Positions 8,559 through 17,010 of a stretch of DNA of 64,000 nucleotides are shown piece by piece; positions within the stretch are counted from its first letter, which is position 1; each line of letters starts with the position of its first letter. This DNA is from Tumebacillus amylolyticus (GTDB taxonomy: Bacteria; Bacillota; Bacilli; Tumebacillales; Tumebacillaceae): positions 310,001 through 374,000 of the forward strand of contig NZ_JAEQNB010000002.1 of NCBI RefSeq assembly GCF_016722965.1, read 5' to 3'. The notes under the pieces were generated by a model. That model made no database searches, was not told where the DNA came from, and saw only the letters and a list, made by a program, of their open reading frames with translations. A program made the translations under genes and the position numbers.

Positions 8559-9862
8559 TATTGAAGTTTGACGAGCGCGGACGTCACGTAGCCGTACATG
8601 CCGGTCGAGGTCTGTACATAGTACCAGTCGTTGACTTGTTCCTCGACGGTCAGCACATCGCCTTGGAACACTTGCCCGATCACTTGGTACTCGGTGCCCG
8701 GCTTTGCGCGCAAGTTCACCGTTTCTCCGGTGACCACGGCGGTCTGGCCGGAGCCCGACTGAGCGGTGGAGCTGCTGCCGGTGCCGCCGGTTCCGTTTTT
8801 GCCTGAACCTGTGCTGGTGCCGCCAGTGCCGTTTTGACCCTGGCCTGTGCCGGAACTCCCGGTCCCATTTTTCCCGGAGCCCGTGCCCGAACTCCCGGTT
8901 CCATTTTTCCCGGAGCCCGTGCCGTTCGCATCTTGCGCGGCACCGGCGTTCGGATCGTTGAGTATCCCCTGCACATAATCCCGCACTTGACCGACGTTTG
9001 GCATCAGCACCGCTTCGTCGCCCACGTACGTCTCCGTCAGCGCTTCCACCGGCGGAATCTGCTCGGTCTTCATATTCGACGAATCCAACGACATCGCCAA
9101 CGTCCCCAGCGAGAACAAGTTGTCTCCGAGATTGGACTGCGTATAAGGCTCAATCGTTTTGAGAATCTGCGGAGCTTTCATCAACATGCTCGGCGACTTC
9201 ATTTTCTCCGCAACCAGTTTGACGACTTCGCGCTGGCGCTCCGTGCGGTCAAAGTCTGCACGCGGCGTCCCACGGAAGCGCACGTATTCGAGTGCCTGCT
9301 GCCCGTTGAGGTGCTGCTGGCCTTTTTTCAAATTGATGTCGTAGATCCCGTCGTCGGCGTGTACGAAGTCCTCCGGCACGTTGACGTCAATTCCGCCAAT
9401 CGAATCGATGATCTTCGCAAACCCTTCAAAGTCGGTCGCCACGTAGTAGTGAATCGGGATCTTCAAGAAATTCTGGATCGTATCGATCAACAACTCCGGA
9501 CCTCCGTCGGCAAACGCCGCGTTGATCTTGGACCTGCCGACTCCCGGGATGTCCACATACGTATCCCGCATAATCGAGAACACCGAAACCTGCTTCGTGT
9601 CCGGGTTGAGGCTCGCCAACAGCATCGTGTCCGAGCGCGGACGGTCATTCGGATCGCGACGGTCCACCCCCATGAACAGGATGTTGACCGCACCCTTGCC
9701 CTCCCATTTCGCCGTGTTCAACGGCTGGTCTCCGGTCGAGAACGGTTTGTTCGCCGAAACCGTATGGAAGAACGAAAACATCGAATACACATTGTATCCG
9801 GCAAACAGCACCACAACCACCAGCACGAAGCCAATGAGGCGCCACCATACTTTTTTCTTCAC
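8558..9862 (-). CDS. LytR-CpsA-Psr (LCP) family protein with Gly/Ser/Thr linker and SH3b domain
   Basis: Membrane-anchored enzyme that, by family, transfers undecaprenyl-phosphate-linked glycopolymers (teichoic acids, capsule) to peptidoglycan; acts outside the cell. 434 residues: cytoplasmic KKK, one transmembrane helix (about 9-28), LCP catalytic domain (about 70-220) with NILFMGVDRR, RSDTMLL, SIMRDTYVDIPG and YVRFRGTPRADFDRTERQR, then a C-terminal extension. From about residue 310 there is an unusual repeat linker (GTGSGKNGTGSSGTGSGKNG and variants), followed by a bacterial SH3 domain (VNLRAKPGTEYQVIGQVFQG). The start is GTG at 9862 with GGAGGAG upstream; a longer frame would run antisense across the HIT gene and is rejected. 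Divergent from the HIT gene. Confidence 0.9.
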   Translation of the reverse strand: MKKKVWWRLIGFVLVVVVLFAGYNVYSMFSFFHTVSANKPFSTGDQPLNTAKWEGKGAVNILFMGVDRRDPNDRPRSDTMLLASLNPDTKQVSVFSIMRDTYVDIPGVGRSKINAAFADGGPELLIDTIQNFLKIPIHYYVATDFEGFAKIIDSIGGIDVNVPEDFVHADDGIYDINLKKGQQHLNGQQALEYVRFRGTPRADFDRTERQREVVKLVAEKMKSPSMLMKAPQILKTIEPYTQSNLGDNLFSLGTLAMSLDSSNMKTEQIPPVEALTETYVGDEAVLMPNVGQVRDYVQGILNDPNAGAAQDANGTGSGKNGTGSSGTGSGKNGTGSSGTGQGQNGTGGTSTGSGKNGTGGTGSSSTAQSGSGQTAVVTGETVNLRAKPGTEYQVIGQVFQGDVLTVEEQVNDWYYVQTSTGMYGYVTSALVKLQ

Positions 9863-9970
9863 TGGAATCTCCTCCACATCATCTTCTATTCCACGCGTCG
9901 GCGACTTTTCCCTTCGAATCTGGTACTCTACATACAGGACAACCATATCGTGCCAAGGAGGAATTGTTTC

Positions 9971-10309
9971 ATGGATTGCATCTTCTGCAAAATCGTCGCA
10001 GGTGAAATTCCGTCGAAAAAAATCTACGAGGACGACCACGTTTTCGCCTTCCACGACATCAACCCGATCGCCCCGGTCCACGCCCTCGTCATCCCGAAAA
10101 AACACATCCAAAACGTGCTGGAAATCACGCCGGACGACAGCGAGACCCTGCTCAAACTGCACCAAGGCATCCAACACGTCGCGCGCGAGCTCGGGGTGGC
10201 CGAATCCGGCTTCCGCGTCATCACGAACACCAACGAGCACGGCCAACAGACCGTCTTCCATCTCCACTACCATGTGGTCGGCGGACGACAATTGGAATGG
10301 AAGATGTAA
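9971..10309 (+). CDS. HIT family protein (histidine triad nucleotide hydrolase)
   Basis: 112-residue cytoplasmic Hint-type phosphoramidase: CIFCKIVAGEIPS with paired Cys that bind zinc in many members, and the catalytic histidine triad FHLHYHVVGG near the C-terminus. Hydrolyses AMP-lysine type phosphoramidates in characterised homologues; the true cellular substrate is unclear. ATG at 9971 follows AAGGAGGAATTG. Divergent from the LCP gene with a 108-nt shared upstream region. Confidence 0.95.
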   Translation: MDCIFCKIVAGEIPSKKIYEDDHVFAFHDINPIAPVHALVIPKKHIQNVLEITPDDSETLLKLHQGIQHVARELGVAESGFRVITNTNEHGQQTVFHLHYHVVGGRQLEWKM

Positions 10310-10379
10310 AACTCTTCTACTTTTTTCAACAAAATGGTACACTGGATGTAACTTGATGTAGAGAAGAGGGGATTGTTTC

Positions 10380-10601
10380 GTGGCGAAGTTCGCTCCATTT
10401 TTCAACACGTTGCTGTTCACATTGGTTGCGACGCTCGGCGTTTCTCGTATTCTGGCCCATACACCAGTTTCCCCGTATCTTCCCTATATCAACGTCCTCA
10501 TCTCCGCCTTGATCGTGCTGTTCTTCTACCGCAAGATGAAGATCAGCATCGAACGCTATTACCAGGCGAGCGCCCGTCGGCGCCGTTCCTCCAATTCATG
10601 A
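10380..10601 (+). CDS. Small two-helix membrane protein
   Basis: 73 residues: two hydrophobic helices (about 8-24 and 34-52) with a short Pro-rich loop (HTPVSPYLPYI) and a basic C-terminal tail (ARRRRSSNS). GTG start at 10380 with GAGGGG 9-10 nt upstream. A possible promoter TTCTAC-17-TACACT precedes it. No family recognised. It ends in its own terminator, so it is a single-gene unit after the HIT gene. Confidence 0.65.
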   Translation: MAKFAPFFNTLLFTLVATLGVSRILAHTPVSPYLPYINVLISALIVLFFYRKMKISIERYYQASARRRRSSNS

Positions 10602-10640
10602 AAAAAGACCGCGCCCGTCACTCGGCCGCGGTCTTTCTTT
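10601..10640. terminator. Bidirectional terminator
   Basis: AAAGACCGCG / CGCGGTCTTT stem between two converging genes; it contains the stop codon of the flippase gene in its loop region. Confidence 0.85.
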
Positions 10641-11964
10641 GTACTTTCGCCCGAATTTTGCGGAGCAGCGAGCGGTACTGGGCCACTTCGTCCGGTTGCA
10701 GGTAGAACAGTTTGCGCACAGGATAGCCGGTCAAACGTCCAAAGCTGTACACCGTAACGAGGAACATCGTCATATACGCGAGCGTCTTCGCCCACGCACT
10801 GCCCATCATCCCCAAGTGCGGAATCAGCAACACGGAAACCACGACGTTGGTGAGAATCGAAACGAACTGCAACATCGTCGTCACACGCGGACGTCCGAGT
10901 TGGTTGTTGAAAAACGTCGTCAGCACCGTCGTCAGTCCGTACAGGGCAATCCCCGGAATTACGACGTGGAAGATCGGTGTCGCCGCCATAAACTTCGCCC
11001 CATACGCCAACTGCATCACCCACGTCATGATCGTGTACATCCCGATCACCGAGAGAATGACGACAACCGCCGTATGGCGGAAGATCCTCGCCGTCAATTG
11101 CGTGGAGTCTTTCTCTTCGAGCGTCGACATCCGCGTCAGCACGACTTGCAGAATCGACGAGGAGAGCACGTTCAACAGTTCCGCCGTGATGATCGCCGTC
11201 GAGTACACGCCCATGTTGGTCGGTCCGAGCAGCCAGAACACCAGCGTCATGTCGATGCGCGCATTCAGAATCCAGAGCAAGTTTGCGCCGACCAAATTCA
11301 AGCCGAAATTCATCGTCTCGCGGCGGATCGTTTTGTCCCCACGAAGCGTAATGCGGAAGTTGGTCTTGCGCCGGACCACATAGAGCGAGAACATCGAGGT
11401 CAGCACGTAGGAGCCGAACCACGCCCCGATCACATAGATCGTCTGGCTGGCTTCAATCGGTCTGAATCCGAACACCACGAGGAGCATCAGCAGAAGGAAC
11501 ACGACCGCCTGCACGGTGTTCAAGCGGTTCAACCATTCCAATTCGTTCATGCCCCACATCAGACGCGTCACATAGACGTGGAACATCGCAAACGGTGCCA
11601 TGATGCCCACAATCCAAGCGCCGCGGGTCGCCAATGGGTCGATGCCCCAGAAGCCGCCCCACAGCCATTTCGTCCCCAAAAGCGCCAAAGCAAACAGTGT
11701 GCCTGCGAGCACCGCGTAATATTGAAGCGATGTCGAGAAGACCGCCTGTGGATCGCGCTTCTGCTTGTTGATCCCGTATGGAATGTATTCACTGAACGTT
11801 CCGATTACCGGCGAATAATAGCTGAAATAGTTTTGCGTGTTCGTCAGATACCCTCGCCCCGTCGGGCCCAGATAGCGAGCGGTGATGATCGAGGTCACAA
11901 ACGACACCCCGGAGAGGAAAAACTTATAGAACAATGCCCAAAAGATCCGCATCAACGGAGTCAT
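10618..11964 (-). CDS. Polysaccharide flippase-like membrane protein (MOP superfamily)
   Basis: 448 residues with about 12-14 hydrophobic helices and the N-terminal pattern of oligosaccharide flippases (FYKFFLSGVSFVTSIITARY, then LGPTGRGYLT). By family it flips lipid-linked glycans across the membrane (Wzx/TuaB type); substrate unknown. ATG at 11964 follows AAGGTGTAAGAG. It is transcribed alone. The LCP glycopolymer transferase lies 0.8 kb away, so both may serve the same cell-wall polymer (inference). Confidence 0.85.
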   Translation of the reverse strand: MTPLMRIFWALFYKFFLSGVSFVTSIITARYLGPTGRGYLTNTQNYFSYYSPVIGTFSEYIPYGINKQKRDPQAVFSTSLQYYAVLAGTLFALALLGTKWLWGGFWGIDPLATRGAWIVGIMAPFAMFHVYVTRLMWGMNELEWLNRLNTVQAVVFLLLMLLVVFGFRPIEASQTIYVIGAWFGSYVLTSMFSLYVVRRKTNFRITLRGDKTIRRETMNFGLNLVGANLLWILNARIDMTLVFWLLGPTNMGVYSTAIITAELLNVLSSSILQVVLTRMSTLEEKDSTQLTARIFRHTAVVVILSVIGMYTIMTWVMQLAYGAKFMAATPIFHVVIPGIALYGLTTVLTTFFNNQLGRPRVTTMLQFVSILTNVVVSVLLIPHLGMMGSAWAKTLAYMTMFLVTVYSFGRLTGYPVRKLFYLQPDEVAQYRSLLRKIRAKVQRKTAAE

Positions 11965-12022
11965 TCTCTTACACCTTCATTCGACTTGACTTTGTTACAC
12001 TCCTCACATTGTAGCATAGAGC

Positions 12023-12066
12023 AGAAAAAAGGGCATCGTCCGCAAGCGCGGAGATGCCCTTTTTTA
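12023..12066. terminator. Terminator after the MFS gene
   Basis: GGGCATC ... GATGCCC stem with A/T runs on both sides (AAAAAA ... TTTTTT). Confidence 0.88.
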
Positions 12067-12100
12067 GCCAATCATCAGGCTCTCATCATCTTCTCGACAT

Positions 12101-13333
12101 CTACGCCGCTTCCGTATTGGGAGCTCCGACGCCGTTCTCACGGCGAATCACACGGCTGAAGATCGCGAACAAAACCACGCCCGAAAGCGCTGCCAATCCG
12201 CCGCTGAGCAAGATGACCGGCCGGATCGTGAACGCTTTGAGCAACCAGCCGGACGACAGCATCGTCATCACCATAAACCCGTTGAAAACCGTCGAGGCCG
12301 ACATTTGCGTGCGTCCTTGGAACGTAAAGTCCACTTTGGTTTGCAGAATCGTCGTGATTCCGACATTGACCATCATCAGTCCAAACGAGAACACCACAAG
12401 CGACGCCGCCGTCATGTAGAAGTTGTTGACGGCGACCATCCCGGCGAGAAAAGCTCCCGCAATGAGCATCCCCATCGAAACCATACGATGCAGCGGTACT
12501 TTCAATTTGCCGATGATCAGTGAGGACACGAACATCCCCGCCCCCTGCACCGAAGCCAGAATCGCCATCATTTCCTTGGGCAAGCCGAGGAAATCGGTGA
12601 CGATGAACACTTCCAGCACGTTGATGATGCCGGCAGCCATCCCGTACATCATGTACACGAACAGCACCGGACGAACGTACGAATTGCCCCACGAATACTG
12701 GAATCCGGCTTTGACATCCACCCAAATTCCACTGAATGTCCGCACCTTGCTCGATTCCGGTTGATCGACACGGATGGTCGAAAGCAGCCAGACCGCCACG
12801 AGAAACAGCGTAACCGTCACAGCCAGCCCGCCGCTCGCCCCGATGAGCAAATAAAACGCCGCCCCCGCCGTCGGCCCCAGCAGTTGGACCGCCGAGCTGG
12901 ATGCTTGACGCAAACTCGTTGCATATTTGCGGTCCTCCGCGTCCACGAACAGCATGAAAAATCCCATGTTCGAAGAGCGGAAAAACAACGTGCCAATCGC
13001 GGAGACGAAGGCACAAGCATAGATCATGTACAACGATCCGTTCAGATAGGCAACGACCAACAACGCCATAATGAGTGCTCGGAATAAGATCGCTCCCATA
13101 ACCGTTCGCTGGCGATTCCATCGATCCGCCAACGCGCCCACAAACAACCCGAAGAGGAAGATTGGAGCGTACTCACAGAACAAATTGAATGAAAGTGACA
13201 GCGCAGAGCCCTTTGAGAGGTCCAGCACCAAGAACATCATCGTGATGTTTCGCACCCAGTCCCCGAGATCGGAAGCCCATGTGGCCAACCAAAACCGGAA
13301 GAATCTGGGGTTGCGTTTCATGAAAGCAATCAT
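12101..13333 (-). CDS. MFS transporter (efflux type)
   Basis: 410-residue major-facilitator protein, 12 predicted helices, with the motif-A variant GALADRWNRQRTVM between helices 2 and 3. The pattern fits the MFS_3/macrolide-efflux-like group, but the substrate cannot be read. ATG at 13333 is chosen because AGGGGTG lies 7 nt upstream; a frame opening at 13357 would place that ribosome site inside the coding region. Single-gene unit with a strong terminator. Confidence 0.88.
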   Translation of the reverse strand: MIAFMKRNPRFFRFWLATWASDLGDWVRNITMMFLVLDLSKGSALSLSFNLFCEYAPIFLFGLFVGALADRWNRQRTVMGAILFRALIMALLVVAYLNGSLYMIYACAFVSAIGTLFFRSSNMGFFMLFVDAEDRKYATSLRQASSSAVQLLGPTAGAAFYLLIGASGGLAVTVTLFLVAVWLLSTIRVDQPESSKVRTFSGIWVDVKAGFQYSWGNSYVRPVLFVYMMYGMAAGIINVLEVFIVTDFLGLPKEMMAILASVQGAGMFVSSLIIGKLKVPLHRMVSMGMLIAGAFLAGMVAVNNFYMTAASLVVFSFGLMMVNVGITTILQTKVDFTFQGRTQMSASTVFNGFMVMTMLSSGWLLKAFTIRPVILLSGGLAALSGVVLFAIFSRVIRRENGVGAPNTEAA

Positions 13334-13494
13334 TCTGACACCCCTCCCCTTGTCCATTTTATCTTACCTCTTGCAAATTCCCAAAGAGTATAGTCAAAAA
13401 TTTTTTGTATGCTTCGATTGTATTCTTAACTTATCCCTCGTGTAAAGTACAAATTCTCTGAAAACACAAAAAACCCCAGCCCCCATTCCCTTTC

Positions 13495-13523
13495 GCATGT
13501 CCGCGTTTTGCACCGCATAGAAT
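13495..13523 (+). promoter_or_regulatory. Possible sigma-E promoter of ytrH-ytrI
   Basis: GCATGT (13495-13500), 15 nt, then CATAGAAT (13516-13523), close to the sigma-E -10 consensus CATACAAT. ytrHI is sigma-E dependent in Bacillus subtilis, which makes the match meaningful; the -35 is imperfect. Confidence 0.4.
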
Positions 13524-13562
13524 CCCAAAGAGGGACAACTGTGGACAGGGGGGAGATCGCGA

Positions 13563-13886
13563 ATGCCCTTTTTCAGTACGGTCGTGTTGGACTTTTTCGT
13601 GGCGCTCGGGATCGTCCTCGGCGGTTCGATCATTGGCGCCCTCGGCGCTTTTCTCATGCATCACCCGCCCATGAATTCCATGCTCAAACTCGCCGAGCAG
13701 TTGAAAATCTGGGCGTTGGTCGCAGCCCTTGGCGGCACGTATGACACGCTCAAACTGATCGACACCGGCGTGTTCGATCTGCAGTTCAACGGGATCGTCA
13801 AACAGTTTTGCTACCTGCTCGCAGCCTTTTTGGGCTGCAACGCCGGATTCTATATCGTGAAGTGGTTGGTGGGAGACATCCGATGA
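13563..13886 (+). CDS. ytrH: Sporulation membrane protein YtrH
   Basis: 107-residue mother-cell membrane protein needed for efficient sporulation in B. subtilis. Three hydrophobic segments with the typical opening TVVLDFFVALGIVLGGSIIG and the loop LGGTYDTLKLIDTGVFDLQF. ATG at 13563 follows AGGGGGGAG. Its stop overlaps the ytrI start as ATGA. Order ytrH-ytrI is the conserved pair. Confidence 0.9.
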   Translation: MPFFSTVVLDFFVALGIVLGGSIIGALGAFLMHHPPMNSMLKLAEQLKIWALVAALGGTYDTLKLIDTGVFDLQFNGIVKQFCYLLAAFLGCNAGFYIVKWLVGDIR

Positions 13887-14383
13887 AGAACCGCCAATTT
13901 TTTGCCACCCTTGCGGTCGGGACGCTGTTTGGCGCGGCCGCCCTGCTTGCGATGCGCGGGCATGACCTCGACTTGCTCTATCTCAAATACCTGCAGTGCC
14001 GGGAGACCGCCCAACAATTGCTGGAAGACAAGCAAAAACTCGAAGACGAACTCTCGCACGCACAGAAGTACAAAGACCGCCGCCTGCGCAAATTGAACAT
14101 CGTCGTCGAACAGGCCCCCGACGAATTCGCCAAAGTCGCCGTCCAGCGGGAAGTCAAACGCCAGCTCAACACCATGCTCGACAAAGAACTTTCCCTGCTG
14201 GAGAACGACCCCAACTTGTTCAAAAGCCTCCTCGAAGGCAGAAGCCTCGAAATCGGCGGGCAGACCCTGCACCTGCAAATTACATCCGTCATCATCGGCG
14301 AAACCACCACGGTCTACGTCAACGCCCTCAAGGAACAAAAAACCATCAAACACGAAAGCGAGCCCCCAACGGTGCTTCCCTAA
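13883..14383 (+). CDS. ytrI: Sporulation membrane protein YtrI
   Basis: 166 residues: an N-terminal membrane helix (about 6-24), a coiled coil (about 38-75, ETAQQLLEDKQKLEDELSHA) and a C-terminal domain rich in strands (LEIGGQTLHLQITSVIIGE). This layout and the coupled position after ytrH identify YtrI, a mother-cell sporulation protein of unknown mechanism. The last residues (HESEPPTVLP) are disordered. Followed directly by a terminator shared with the convergent gene. Confidence 0.88.
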   Translation: MKNRQFFATLAVGTLFGAAALLAMRGHDLDLLYLKYLQCRETAQQLLEDKQKLEDELSHAQKYKDRRLRKLNIVVEQAPDEFAKVAVQREVKRQLNTMLDKELSLLENDPNLFKSLLEGRSLEIGGQTLHLQITSVIIGETTTVYVNALKEQKTIKHESEPPTVLP

Positions 14384-14384
14384 T

Positions 14385-14426
14385 AAAAAGAGACCCTCGC
14401 GGCCGAGCCGCATCGGGTCTCCTTTT
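14385..14426. terminator. Terminator between ytrI and the convergent gene
   Basis: GAGACCC ... GGGTCTC stem with CCTTTT on the plus side and TTTTTATTA on the minus side. Confidence 0.8.
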
Positions 14427-14428
14427 GC

Positions 14429-14938
14429 TTACTCGGCCAGGAATTGCGCTTGTGCATTCATGCGGATCATCTGAATGCGCAGACGGTGCAACTCCTGTTC
14501 CTCCAATTGGCAGACAAACGTCGGGACGTTGGACAGATAGGCGACCAGTTGTTCACGTTCGGCGAACTTCGGCGGTACTTCATCGCTCAAGACGAGGATG
14601 CCCAGTTCGGCGACCGATTCGAGCATCGCTTTGTCCGCTTTCCATTCCAAACGGAACAGCGCGGTGTGCTCCGCTTCACGCAGCGCATAGTCGACACGTC
14701 CGATCAAATGGAACGTCTCTTCGAATACGACGAGGCCCGTCACCATGCCATACGTCAATTCCTGCTCGTCGCCTTGGTGTAGACGAATCTGCACACCACC
14801 CTGTGGCACCAACATCGGCCACGTCAACTCCTGGTCGGGGATATGTAGAATGCCTGTGCCGACAGGCAAGGGATAGTTGCGAAGCTCCGCCAACGCGTCC
14901 TGCCCGGAGAGCAGGCCGAGATAGGGTTGTTTCTCCAT
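14429..14938 (-). CDS. Conserved hypothetical protein, 169 residues
   Basis: Not recognised. Soluble; a strand-rich first half (VGTGILHIPDQELTWPMLV) and a helical C-terminus (LEEQELHRLRIQMIRMNAQA). No signal peptide or membrane segment. ATG at 14938 with GTGAGGAA upstream. Convergent with ytrI and sharing its terminator, so there is no operon context to suggest a role. Confidence 0.65.
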   Translation of the reverse strand: MEKQPYLGLLSGQDALAELRNYPLPVGTGILHIPDQELTWPMLVPQGGVQIRLHQGDEQELTYGMVTGLVVFEETFHLIGRVDYALREAEHTALFRLEWKADKAMLESVAELGILVLSDEVPPKFAEREQLVAYLSNVPTFVCQLEEQELHRLRIQMIRMNAQAQFLAE

Positions 14939-14989
14939 GTGCGGTCATTCCTCACTTCTACTCTAGGTTCACTTTCTACTATTAAAATG

Positions 14990-15619
14990 CTATTGCAGTT
15001 TGATCTTCAAACTGAGCATGTCTGTGCGGGAGCCGTCCTTGGCGCTTTTGGTGTAAAAGTCCACGGTCAGCGTCTGCCCTTTGTACTCGGGAGGAAGCGA
15101 AAGATCGGCTTTGATCGTGCCCCATTCCGGTGCGCCGGCGCTGGCTTTGATCCCGCTTTCCGATTCGATGACCACCTTGTTCTGATCACGAACACGGAAG
15201 TACCCCACCGCTTCGAAAGCGCGCATCTTGCCGATGAACGAAAGCGTCTTGCTCGATTCGCTCCAATCGATGCGTTCGAGTTGGAAGGAGTTGTTCGAGA
15301 ACGCCGCCCCCTTCAAGGGATACGAACCGCTTCCCGAATACGCGGAGAGTGTGATGACATCGGACGTACTCGGTGTGGGCGTGGTCGTCCCTCCCTCGGA
15401 GGGTGACGGATCGTTGGTGCCGTTGCTTGGGGTCGTGCTGTTGTCTTGAGGAACAGGGGCCGGTTGCGCTGGTTTCGTGGAGTCGGAAGGTTGCGACGGA
15501 GTGGAGTCGACCGGTGCCGTGACGAGTTTGTCACCTTGGGTGTACTGGTACGCCGTGAATCCGCCGCCGCCGAGCACGATCACAACGGCTCCGGCTGTTG
15601 CCCATTTCTTGAAGCTCAT
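14990..15619 (-). CDS. Membrane-anchored protein with Gmad2-type Ig-like domain
   Basis: 209 residues: an N-terminal membrane anchor (about 8-24), a long Pro/Ser/Thr linker (about 34-88) and a C-terminal beta domain (about 110-209; LSFIGKMRAFEAVGYFRVRD, VDFYTKSAKDGS) that fits the Gmad2 Ig-like domain found in spore-germination and envelope proteins. It therefore acts on the outer face of a membrane. ATG at 15619 follows AAGGGGGCG. Role unknown; a link to spores is suggested only by the domain and by flanking sporulation genes. Confidence 0.72.
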   Translation of the reverse strand: MSFKKWATAGAVVIVLGGGGFTAYQYTQGDKLVTAPVDSTPSQPSDSTKPAQPAPVPQDNSTTPSNGTNDPSPSEGGTTTPTPSTSDVITLSAYSGSGSYPLKGAAFSNNSFQLERIDWSESSKTLSFIGKMRAFEAVGYFRVRDQNKVVIESESGIKASAGAPEWGTIKADLSLPPEYKGQTLTVDFYTKSAKDGSRTDMLSLKIKLQ

Positions 15620-15701
15620 TCTAACGCCCCCTTGCCTTGTTAAGAATCGTATTAGTTCCTAGTCTATACCATATAGCCTCTCGGAGACAACGTCTGGAGA
15701 T

Positions 15702-15710
15702 GTGGTATAC
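15702..15710 (+). promoter_or_regulatory. Extended -10 promoter of yfhH
   Basis: TGGTATACT, an extended -10 box (TGnTATACT); no convincing -35. It lies 40 nt before the yfhH start. Confidence 0.5.
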
Positions 15711-15749
15711 TGGATTCATCTTACTTTTGATGGCAAGGAGTCTTCTAAG

Positions 15750-16052
15750 ATGGCGAAATTGTACCGAGACATGACCCACGAAGAACTAGAAGCAGAAATG
15801 ACCCGCCTGCAAGACGAAGGGCACCGGGCCCTCTCCGACGAGCGGTATGAAGAACTGGACGTCTTGGAGCGCAAGTACTACGTCGCGAAATCGTACCTGC
15901 TTCCGCTCGATGCCGTGGAAATTGGCAAGACGTACACCGTGATTGACACCACCGACCGTTTTGAGATCACGCGCATGGACGGCGTGATGGCATGGGGCTA
16001 TCGCAACGGGGTGCGTTTGGAAGAAGCGTACCCGATGGCGATGCTGGTATAA
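15750..16052 (+). CDS. yfhH: YfhH family protein (DUF1811)
   Basis: 100-residue cytoplasmic protein. LYRDMTHEELEAEMTRLQ, LERKYYVAKSYLL and the Trp-containing core MDGVMAWGYRNGVRLEEAYP are the YfhH/DUF1811 signature. Function unknown. ATG at 15750 has AAGGAG 9 nt upstream. The next gene begins 4 nt after its stop, so they form an operon. Confidence 0.85.
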   Translation: MAKLYRDMTHEELEAEMTRLQDEGHRALSDERYEELDVLERKYYVAKSYLLPLDAVEIGKTYTVIDTTDRFEITRMDGVMAWGYRNGVRLEEAYPMAMLV

Positions 16053-16056
16053 GCAC

Positions 16057-16680
16057 ATGGCCAAGAAACACCGTCACCGCGAAAACGGCGTGACCAAAAT
16101 GCACACGATCATCGGCGGCTACGAAGCTGTTCTGGACGACCTCGCGAAAATTCCCGGCGTGCAGTCTGTCATCACCGGGGTCATTTCGCCGAACAAGTCG
16201 GAGCACGAAGAGCTGACCTTCCAATACTTCACCGACAGCGGCCTCAAGTTGCTGGCCAAAACGACCGTGGCTGTCCAAGAAGTCTTTCTCGTCACCAAGG
16301 ACAAACAGGGTGTCCTCGCCGAGCTTCGAGGACGTGGACACTTGAATGAAAGGGTGAAATCCACGATGAGCACCAACAAGAAAAAATCCGGCAAGAAGCC
16401 GGCCACCGGCGTGGCGGGCAATACCCCGCGTCACGACCAACGCTACAACCAAGGCGACCTGCCCAAGGACAAACCGACCACGCTCAAAGACCTCCTCTCC
16501 CCCGAACAACTCGCCAAACTGACAGAACAGTCCAATGAGTTGAAGGAGCAGGAAAAAACCGCCCAAGAAACCAAACGCAAAGCCGAACTCGACCGCCGTG
16601 AGAAAGAGAAAAAGGAATTGGAGAACAACTTCGAGTACCTTCTGAACAACACCAAGATGGACTGGAAGAACTACAAATAA
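16057..16680 (+). CDS. DUF2103-YqkE (DUF3886) two-domain fusion protein
   Basis: 207 residues. The first ~100 (MHTIIGGYEAVLDDLAKIPG, then LTFQYFTDSGLKLLAKT and VQEVFLVTKD) match DUF2103, a family of predicted metal-binding proteins. From Met-103 on (MSTNKKKSGKKP, KPTTLKDLLSPEQLAKL, a long charged coiled coil, and FEYLLNNTKMDWKNYK) it matches the small YqkE protein of B. subtilis, which ends ELLNESDLDWR. The two are usually separate genes; here one frame crosses both. An AGGGTG and ATG at 16366 inside the gene could still start the YqkE part separately. The gene begins 4 nt after yfhH and has no strong ribosome site of its own. Confidence 0.75.
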   Translation: MAKKHRHRENGVTKMHTIIGGYEAVLDDLAKIPGVQSVITGVISPNKSEHEELTFQYFTDSGLKLLAKTTVAVQEVFLVTKDKQGVLAELRGRGHLNERVKSTMSTNKKKSGKKPATGVAGNTPRHDQRYNQGDLPKDKPTTLKDLLSPEQLAKLTEQSNELKEQEKTAQETKRKAELDRREKEKKELENNFEYLLNNTKMDWKNYK

Positions 16681-16686
16681 GTAAGT

Positions 16687-16729
16687 CGAAAAGTGTCGAT
16701 CATACTCACGTGATCGACACTTTTTTTAT
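16687..16729 (+). terminator. Terminator of the yfhH operon
   Basis: AAGTGTCGATCA / TGATCGACACTT, a perfect 12-bp stem followed by TTTTTTT. Confidence 0.95.
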
Positions 16730-16734
16730 GTGAA

Positions 16735-16764
16735 GAATATCCTTCTCTCCCCTTGCTCATTCTA
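16735..16764 (+). promoter_or_regulatory. Sigma-G-like promoter of the spoVA operon
   Basis: GAATA (16735-16739), 18 nt, CATTCTA (16758-16764): matches the forespore sigma-G pattern (GNATR, about 18 nt, CATnnTA) and lies 28 nt before the first gene. spoVA genes are sigma-G transcribed in Bacillus. Confidence 0.6.
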
Positions 16765-16791
16765 TCATCGTTGAACGGAGGTGATAAACCC

Positions 16792-16998
16792 ATGACTGTT
16801 TCTCAACAGGTAAAAACCACACTGGCTTCCTTGAAAGGCGCCCAAGCGAGCTTGGAAACATTCGCACTGGGCACGCAGAACCAAAAAGCCAAACAGATGT
16901 ACACCCAAGCCGCACAGCAAACCCAATCGATCGTCAACACCATGCAGCAACGAGTCAACGAATTGGAAAAAGAAGAGCCGACCTACAAAGGCTTCTAA
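16792..16998 (+). CDS. DUF1657 small protein, first gene of the spoVA operon
   Basis: 68 residues, soluble and helical (VKTTLASLKGAQASLETFAL, then NQKAKQMYTQAAQQ). DUF1657 proteins are found in spore formers, often in spoVA2mob operons; function unknown. ATG at 16792 follows CGGAGGTGATAAACCC. The C-terminal part of the next protein is a diverged copy of the same domain. A terminator hairpin separates this gene from the next, which would give it more transcript than the rest of the operon. Confidence 0.85.
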   Translation: MTVSQQVKTTLASLKGAQASLETFALGTQNQKAKQMYTQAAQQTQSIVNTMQQRVNELEKEEPTYKGF

Positions 16999-17010
16999 TC
17001 ATGTTTTTGG

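Noticed and set aside
9863-10420. N-terminal extension of the LCP gene across the HIT gene
   Set aside because: GTG at 9862 with GGAGGAG gives the normal LCP start (KKK plus membrane helix); the extension is antisense to a certain HIT protein.
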